The position numbers and the translations under genes are program-made. Positions 59,647-64,000 of a DNA stretch of 64,000 bases are shown here, in pieces (the first letter of the stretch is position 1; the number at the start of each line of letters is the position of its first letter). The DNA is from Streptomyces sp. MA5143a (GTDB lineage Bacteria > Actinomycetota > Actinomycetes > Streptomycetales > Streptomycetaceae): NCBI RefSeq assembly GCF_900290235.1, contig NZ_OLMK01000042.1, forward strand, positions 81,324 to 145,323, read 5' to 3'. The notes below the pieces were generated by a model that was given only the letters and a program-made list of their open reading frames with translations, was not told the DNA's origin and ran no database searches.

Positions 59647-61293
59647 ATGACAGAAAGTGACATGACGGAACTCGACGGAACGGAACTGATTCCGGCGCCC
59701 CGCCGCGTCTTCCGGAACCACCCCGGCCGCGGTCGCCTGGACGAGGGGACGCGGCTGGTGGCCGGGCCCGGCACCGAGGGCGTCGCGCGCTGGCTGCGGG
59801 CGACGGTCGGCGCCGCGACCGGATACGCCCTCGCGGAGGACGACGGGTCCGCGCCCCGGCTCACCCTGGGCATCGAGCCGGACCTGCCGCCGGAGGGCTA
59901 CCGCGTGGTCATCGGCAGCGCCGACCACCTCATCCAGGGCGGCAGCGCGGCAGGCGTCTTCCGGGGCGCGCAGACCTTCCGGCAGCTGCTCGGCCCCGAC
60001 GCCTACCGGCGGGCCCCCCTCAGTCCCGACCAGGACTGGGACCTTCCCGAGGTCACCGTCGAGGACGCCCCCCGCTTCGCCTGGCGCGGCCTCCTGCTCG
60101 ACGTCGCCCGGCACTTCCTGCCCAAGGACCAGGTGCTGCGCTATCTCGATCTGATGGCCGCGCACAAACTCAACGTCCTGCACTTCCACTTGACGGACGA
60201 CCAGGGCTGGCGGATCGAGATCGAGCGATACCCGAGGCTGACGGAGGTCGGTTCCTGGCGGGCCCGTACGAAATTCGGTCATAGGGCGTCACCGCTGTGG
60301 GAGGAGAAACCGCACGGCGGTCACTACACGCGGGACGACCTCCGCGAGATCGTCGCCTACGCCGCCGAACGGCATATCACCGTGGTCCCCGAGATCGACA
60401 TCCCGGGACACAGCCAGGCCGCGATCGCCGCGTATCCGGAACTGGGCAACACCGATGTCGTCGACACGGCCTCCCTCACCGTCTGGGACACCTGGGGCAT
60501 CAACGAAAACGTCCTCGCCCCCACGGACAACACCCTGCGCTTCTACGAAGGGGTCCTGGAGGAAGTCCTGGAACTCTTTCCCTCGACGTTCGTGCACATC
60601 GGCGGCGACGAGTGCGTCAAGGACCAGTGGAAGCGTTCGGCCACCGCGCAGGCGCGCATCCGGGAGCTCGGACTCACGGACGAGGACGGCCTTCAGTCGT
60701 GGTTCGTCCGGCACTTCGACAACTGGCTGACGGCGCGCGGGCGTCGCCTGATCGGATGGGACGAGATCCTGCGGGGCGGCCTCGCGCCGGGTGCGGCCGT
60801 GTCGTCCTGGCGGGGCTACGCCGGCGGCGTCACGGCGGCCCGCGCGGGCCACGACGTGGTCATGTGCCCCGAACAGCACGTGTACCTGGACCACCGTCAG
60901 CACGACGGGCCCGACGAACCGGTCCCGATCGGCTATGTGCGCACCCTGGAGGACGTCTTCCGGTTCGAGCCGGTTCCACCGGAGTTGACGCCCGAGGAGG
61001 CGCTGCACGTGCTGGGCACCCAGGCCAATGTGTGGACCGAGGTGATGGAGGACCCCGCGCGCGTGGACTACCAGGTGTTCCCGCGGCTCGCGGCCTTCGC
61101 CGAGGTGGCCTGGAGCCGGCTGCCCGCGCCCGCCGAACGGGACTTCGCCGACTTCGAGCGGCGGATGACCGCCCACTATCGCCGACTTGACGCCCTGGGG
61201 GTCGGTTATCGGCCGCCCGGCGGGCCCCGCCCGTGGCAGCGGCGCCCCGGGGTGCTCGGACGCCCGATCGAGGGGGCGCCCCCGAACGTGTGA
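59647..61293 (+). CDS. Beta-N-acetylhexosaminidase, GH20, cytosolic
   Basis: 548 residues. The catalytic Asp-Glu pair is D321-E322 in HIGGDEC, typical of substrate-assisted GH20 enzymes. HFHLTDDQGWRIEIERYP and PEIDIPGHSQAAIAAYP are barrel motifs around the active site; WTEVMEDP holds the conserved tryptophan. There is no signal peptide, so it cleaves imported chito-oligosaccharides inside the cell to GlcNAc, like DasD in the dasABCD operon. It is the last gene of the transporter operon. Confidence 0.95.
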   Translation: MTESDMTELDGTELIPAPRRVFRNHPGRGRLDEGTRLVAGPGTEGVARWLRATVGAATGYALAEDDGSAPRLTLGIEPDLPPEGYRVVIGSADHLIQGGSAAGVFRGAQTFRQLLGPDAYRRAPLSPDQDWDLPEVTVEDAPRFAWRGLLLDVARHFLPKDQVLRYLDLMAAHKLNVLHFHLTDDQGWRIEIERYPRLTEVGSWRARTKFGHRASPLWEEKPHGGHYTRDDLREIVAYAAERHITVVPEIDIPGHSQAAIAAYPELGNTDVVDTASLTVWDTWGINENVLAPTDNTLRFYEGVLEEVLELFPSTFVHIGGDECVKDQWKRSATAQARIRELGLTDEDGLQSWFVRHFDNWLTARGRRLIGWDEILRGGLAPGAAVSSWRGYAGGVTAARAGHDVVMCPEQHVYLDHRQHDGPDEPVPIGYVRTLEDVFRFEPVPPELTPEEALHVLGTQANVWTEVMEDPARVDYQVFPRLAAFAEVAWSRLPAPAERDFADFERRMTAHYRRLDALGVGYRPPGGPRPWQRRPGVLGRPIEGAPPNV

Positions 61294-61572
61294 GGCGGCG
61301 GCGCCCGCGCGCGTCCGAAAGCCGATGCCCCGCGAGATGGCCCTCACCTGGAACAAGAGGCGCAAGAATCACTGAAGGTCAGCAAAAAGAACCTGTGGGA
61401 GATCCCGTACCAAAACGGACCATTCCCGAGGTGAGGTGGGCGAATGCCTCCTAGCGGACCCCCGCGTTCGGGCCTCGCGAGAATGTGCCAGAGTTGCCAC
61501 GTCCGCCCTGTCAGCACGTACCGTACGGCAACACAGGCGGACCAGCAGGGGCAGCGGGAAGGGGCAGCCGGT
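61294..61572 (+). promoter_or_regulatory. Gap before the molybdenum-hydroxylase genes
   Basis: A 279-bp gap. In-frame ATGs at 61444 and 61483 exist upstream of the chosen start, but the encoded residues are not like a protein N-terminus. GGGAAGGGGC at 61557-61566 is the ribosome site of the TTG start. I see no clear promoter. Confidence 0.4.
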
Positions 61573-62466
61573 TTGACCACGCACGCACCGCAGACGGCGC
61601 AGGCCGTGACCCTGCCCGGCTCGCTCGACGAGGCCGTGGCGGCCCTCGCCGCCATGCCCTGGGCGGTTCCGGTGGCGGGCGGCACGGACCTCATGACCGC
61701 GGTCAACTCCGGGCAGCTCAGGCCCGCCGCGCTGGTCGGGCTGGGCAGGATCAGCGAGATCCGCGGCTGGCAGTACCAGGACGGACACGCCCTGCTCGGC
61801 GCCGGACTGACGCACGCCCGGATGGGGCGCCCGGACTTCGCGGCGCTCATTCCGGCGCTCGCCGCCGCCGCGCGCGCCGCCGGACCGCCGCAGATCCGCA
61901 ACGCGGGCACCCTCGGCGGCAACATCGCGACGGCCGCCCCCACGGGGGACGCGCTGCCGGTGCTGGCCGCCCTGGAGGCGACGCTGGTCATCGCGGGCCC
62001 GGACGGGGCCCGCCGGGAGATGCCCGTCTCCCATCTGCTGGCCGGCATGGAGATGCTGCGCCCCGGCGAACTGATCGGATTCGTGCGCGTGCCGCTGCTG
62101 CACGCCCCCCAGGTCTTCCTGAAGGCCACCGGGCGGACCGGCCCCGGCCGCGCCGCCGCCTCGGTCGCCCTCGTCCTCGACCCCGCCCGGCGCGGGGTGC
62201 GGTGCGCCGTCGGCGCCATAGCGCCGATGCCGCTGCGCCCGCTGGACGCCGAGGCGTGGGTCGCCGGGCTGATCGACTGGGACGGCGAGCGCACCCTGGT
62301 CCCCGAGGCGTTGCAGGCCTTCGGCGAGTACGTCGCCGCCGCCTGCATCCCGGACCCGGCCCCCGAGGTCGACGGCTCCGTGCCACCGCTTCCGCCCGCC
62401 GTACTGCACCTGCGGCGCACCGTCGCCGCGCTGGCCCGACGAGCACTGGGGAGGGCGCTGTCGTGA
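61573..62466 (+). CDS. FAD-binding (medium) subunit of a molybdenum hydroxylase (xanthine-dehydrogenase family)
   Basis: 297 residues from a TTG with GAAGGGG 8 bp upstream (beginning LTTHAPQTAQAV); the longer ATG form adds 43 unlikely residues. FAD is bound through VPVAGGTDLMTAV, and RNAGTLGGNIATAAPTGD is the second flavin contact. It passes electrons from the Mo-cofactor subunit via iron-sulfur clusters to an acceptor. The stop overlaps the iron-sulfur subunit start (GTGA); the large subunit should follow beyond the window. Confidence 0.92.
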   Translation: MTTHAPQTAQAVTLPGSLDEAVAALAAMPWAVPVAGGTDLMTAVNSGQLRPAALVGLGRISEIRGWQYQDGHALLGAGLTHARMGRPDFAALIPALAAAARAAGPPQIRNAGTLGGNIATAAPTGDALPVLAALEATLVIAGPDGARREMPVSHLLAGMEMLRPGELIGFVRVPLLHAPQVFLKATGRTGPGRAAASVALVLDPARRGVRCAVGAIAPMPLRPLDAEAWVAGLIDWDGERTLVPEALQAFGEYVAAACIPDPAPEVDGSVPPLPPAVLHLRRTVAALARRALGRALS

Positions 62467-64000
62467 CCGACGACCAGCACGGAGAGGGCACCGGGCAGCA
62501 GGGGGGCCAGAGCGGCTGGGAGCGACTGCCGCAGGGCGACTACGACGACGGCGCCACCACCTTCGTCCAGCTCCCCGAGGGGGGCATCGACGCGCTGTTC
62601 GCCGCCGACAGCCCGCTCGCCGCGCCCGGCCACGGCTATGTGCCGCCGCCCATAGCGGCCAACCCGCCCGGCGCCGCCGGGACCGACCCGTCCGGCACGG
62701 GCTCCTGGTCCATGCCGGCCGAGGGCACCCAGTGGCACGACCCGAACGCCGGGCAGCAGCAGCCCCCGGCGCAGGACGGCTTCACGTACAACCCCGGCTC
62801 GACCGGGCAGTGGACGTTCGAGGAGCCCGCCGCGCAGGAAGGCGCCGCACCCGGTCACGACGTGACCGGCGAGTGGTCGATCCCGGTCGCCGGAGGTGAC
62901 CTTCCGGACGAATCGGGCGAGTTCAGTACGTCGGCCCTGGTCGAGCAGTGGGGCGGCACCCCGCCCGCCACCCTGCCCGGCGGCGCCCCCGCGCCCTGGG
63001 CGACGGAGCAGATCGGCACCGCGTGGACCGCGCCGCCGCCGAAGCGGGCCGAGGAGGGCGCCGCCGAGGAACCCCCGGCCGACGCGTCCGCCGAGGCCCC
63101 CGCAGAGCCCTCCGGCGCTCCCGCCGAGGCGCCGGCCCCCGACGCCGCCGAGGAGACCCCCGAGGCCCCCGAGGGCACCCAGGAGCCCGCCGGGAGCGAC
63201 GAGCAGGCCGCCGAGGCCGACGGCGACCCCACGGGCCCGCAGGAGCCGGGGACGCCCGCCGAGGCGTCCGACGCGGAGGCCCCCGACGCCGAGGACGCGG
63301 ACGCCGCGGACCCGGCCGCCGAGCCCACCCCGCCCCCGCACGACGACCACCCCCTCGCCTCGTACGTCCTGAGCGTCAACGGCGCCGACCGGCCCGTCAC
63401 CGACGCCTGGATCGGCGAGTCGCTGCTCTACGTGCTGCGCGAGCGGCTCGGCCTCGCGGGCGCCAAGGACGGCTGCTCCCAGGGCGAGTGCGGCGCCTGC
63501 AACGTCCAGGTCGACGGCCGCCTCGTGGCCTCCTGCCTGGTGCCCGCCGTCACCGCCGCGAGCAGCGAGGTGCGCACCGTCGAGGGGCTCGCCGTCGACG
63601 GGCAGCCCTCCGACGTGCAGCGGGCGCTCGCCCGGTGCGGCGCCGTCCAGTGCGGCTTCTGCGTGCCCGGCATGGCGATGACCGTGCACGACCTCCTGGA
63701 GGGCAACCCGGCGCCCACCGAACTGGAGGCCCGCCAGGCGCTGTGCGGCAACCTCTGCCGCTGCTCCGGCTACCGCGGCGTGCTGGCGGCCGTCCGCGAC
63801 GTCGTCGCCGAACGCGCGGCGCACGCGGCCGGCGACGGCGACACCGGCGCCGACACCGACGAGGCGCGCATCCCGCACCAGGCGGGCCCCGGCGCCGGCG
63901 GCGTCAACCCGGCGGCGTACGAGGCCCAGGGGACCCCGCCCCCGGCCCCGAACGACCCCGGCCAGTCGTACGGCGGCCAGGGCCTGTCCTTCGGGGGCCA
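62463..64000 (+). CDS. Iron-sulfur (small) subunit of a molybdenum hydroxylase with long N-terminal extension; 3' end outside window
   Basis: 512 residues are visible, GTG start coupled to the FAD-subunit stop, open to the end. The first 300 residues are low-complexity, acidic and rich in Pro, Ala, Glu and Gly, with three scattered GxW-S/T motifs (GSWSMP, GQWTF, GEWSIP). From about residue 300 comes the usual domain pair: a plant-type [2Fe-2S] ferredoxin with CSQGECGACNVQVDG, then the second cluster domain with CGAVQCGFCVPGM and CGNLCRCSGYRG. A Gly/Pro-rich tail follows. Normal small subunits are about 160 residues, so the extension is unusual. Its function is unknown, perhaps a partner-binding or localisation region. 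Confidence 0.9.
   Translation, partial: MTDDQHGEGTGQQGGQSGWERLPQGDYDDGATTFVQLPEGGIDALFAADSPLAAPGHGYVPPPIAANPPGAAGTDPSGTGSWSMPAEGTQWHDPNAGQQQPPAQDGFTYNPGSTGQWTFEEPAAQEGAAPGHDVTGEWSIPVAGGDLPDESGEFSTSALVEQWGGTPPATLPGGAPAPWATEQIGTAWTAPPPKRAEEGAAEEPPADASAEAPAEPSGAPAEAPAPDAAEETPEAPEGTQEPAGSDEQAAEADGDPTGPQEPGTPAEASDAEAPDAEDADAADPAAEPTPPPHDDHPLASYVLSVNGADRPVTDAWIGESLLYVLRERLGLAGAKDGCSQGECGACNVQVDGRLVASCLVPAVTAASSEVRTVEGLAVDGQPSDVQRALARCGAVQCGFCVPGMAMTVHDLLEGNPAPTELEARQALCGNLCRCSGYRGVLAAVRDVVAERAAHAAGDGDTGADTDEARIPHQAGPGAGGVNPAAYEAQGTPPPAPNDPGQSYGGQGLSFGG

Noticed and set aside
61444..61572. ATG start of the FAD subunit at 61444
   Set aside because: The added residues are Cys/Gln-rich and unlike family N-termini; the TTG at 61573 has a clear ribosome site.
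1..64000. CRISPR arrays, tRNA or rRNA genes, insertion sequences, phage attachment sites
   Set aside because: No regularly spaced direct repeats, cloverleaf genes, transposase frames or integrase genes were seen on either strand. In-frame TTA (bldA) codons were not surveyed systematically.

Overview
The window is actinobacterial chromosome, almost certainly Streptomyces. It is very GC-rich, codons favour G or C at the third position, GTG starts and 4-bp ATGA/GTGA overlaps are common, and the right half carries a core Streptomyces gene order (nnaR, ECF sigma/anti-sigma, HelD-like helicase, malic enzyme, HU, murA, sugar ABC transporter, GH20) that I remember, without having checked, from the SCO2958 to SCO2943 stretch of S. 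coelicolor.

Region 1 (1-27636) is the right part of a hybrid PKS/NRPS cluster; its left end lies outside the window. It holds the tail of a PKS module (KR plus carrier protein), a stand-alone degenerate condensation-domain protein, an A(Ser)-PCP-C-PCP synthetase, and a 5450-residue synthetase C-A-PCP-E / C-A-PCP / C-A-PCP-E / C-A-PCP-TE. All four A domains of the giant enzyme give the same specificity code, DVFSVAAYAK. Directly downstream are an ornithine/lysine N-hydroxylase (KtzI-like) and a PaiB-fold protein (KtzT/piperazate-synthase-like), then MbtH, an amidinohydrolase-superfamily enzyme and a cytochrome P450. The simplest reading is an oligo-piperazate peptide: acyl/Ser-(D-Piz, L-Piz)x2.

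Region 2 (27887-32973) has a small P-loop kinase-like gene and argC-argJ-argB-argD. These four enzymes cover glutamate to ornithine, the precursor of piperazate. No argR, argG or argH follows, so this may be a cluster-dedicated ornithine supply.

Region 3 (33125-43295) looks like an export and cell-envelope-lipid island. It has a DHA2 MFS pump divergent from a TetR regulator, a beta-lactamase-fold protein with a tryptophan-hexad N-terminus, a membrane acyltransferase divergent from an MMPL transporter, and a fatty acyl-AMP ligase. Two different palindromic operator motifs recur across these promoters.

Region 4 (43478-64000) is core genome. It has a nitrate transporter and NnaR-like regulator, a CGNR zinc-finger protein, a SigL/RslA-like ECF pair with a matching promoter, a HelD-like helicase, a candidate structured RNA, malic enzyme, HU, murA, YqgE/AlgH and a DUF3039 protein. 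It ends with a DasR-type chito-oligosaccharide transporter with an intracellular hexosaminidase and the start of a molybdenum-hydroxylase operon cut by the window end. Two composite inverted repeats of a family common in Streptomyces intergenic DNA lie at about 26.1 and 46.2 kb. No tRNA, rRNA, CRISPR array, IS element or attachment site was seen.
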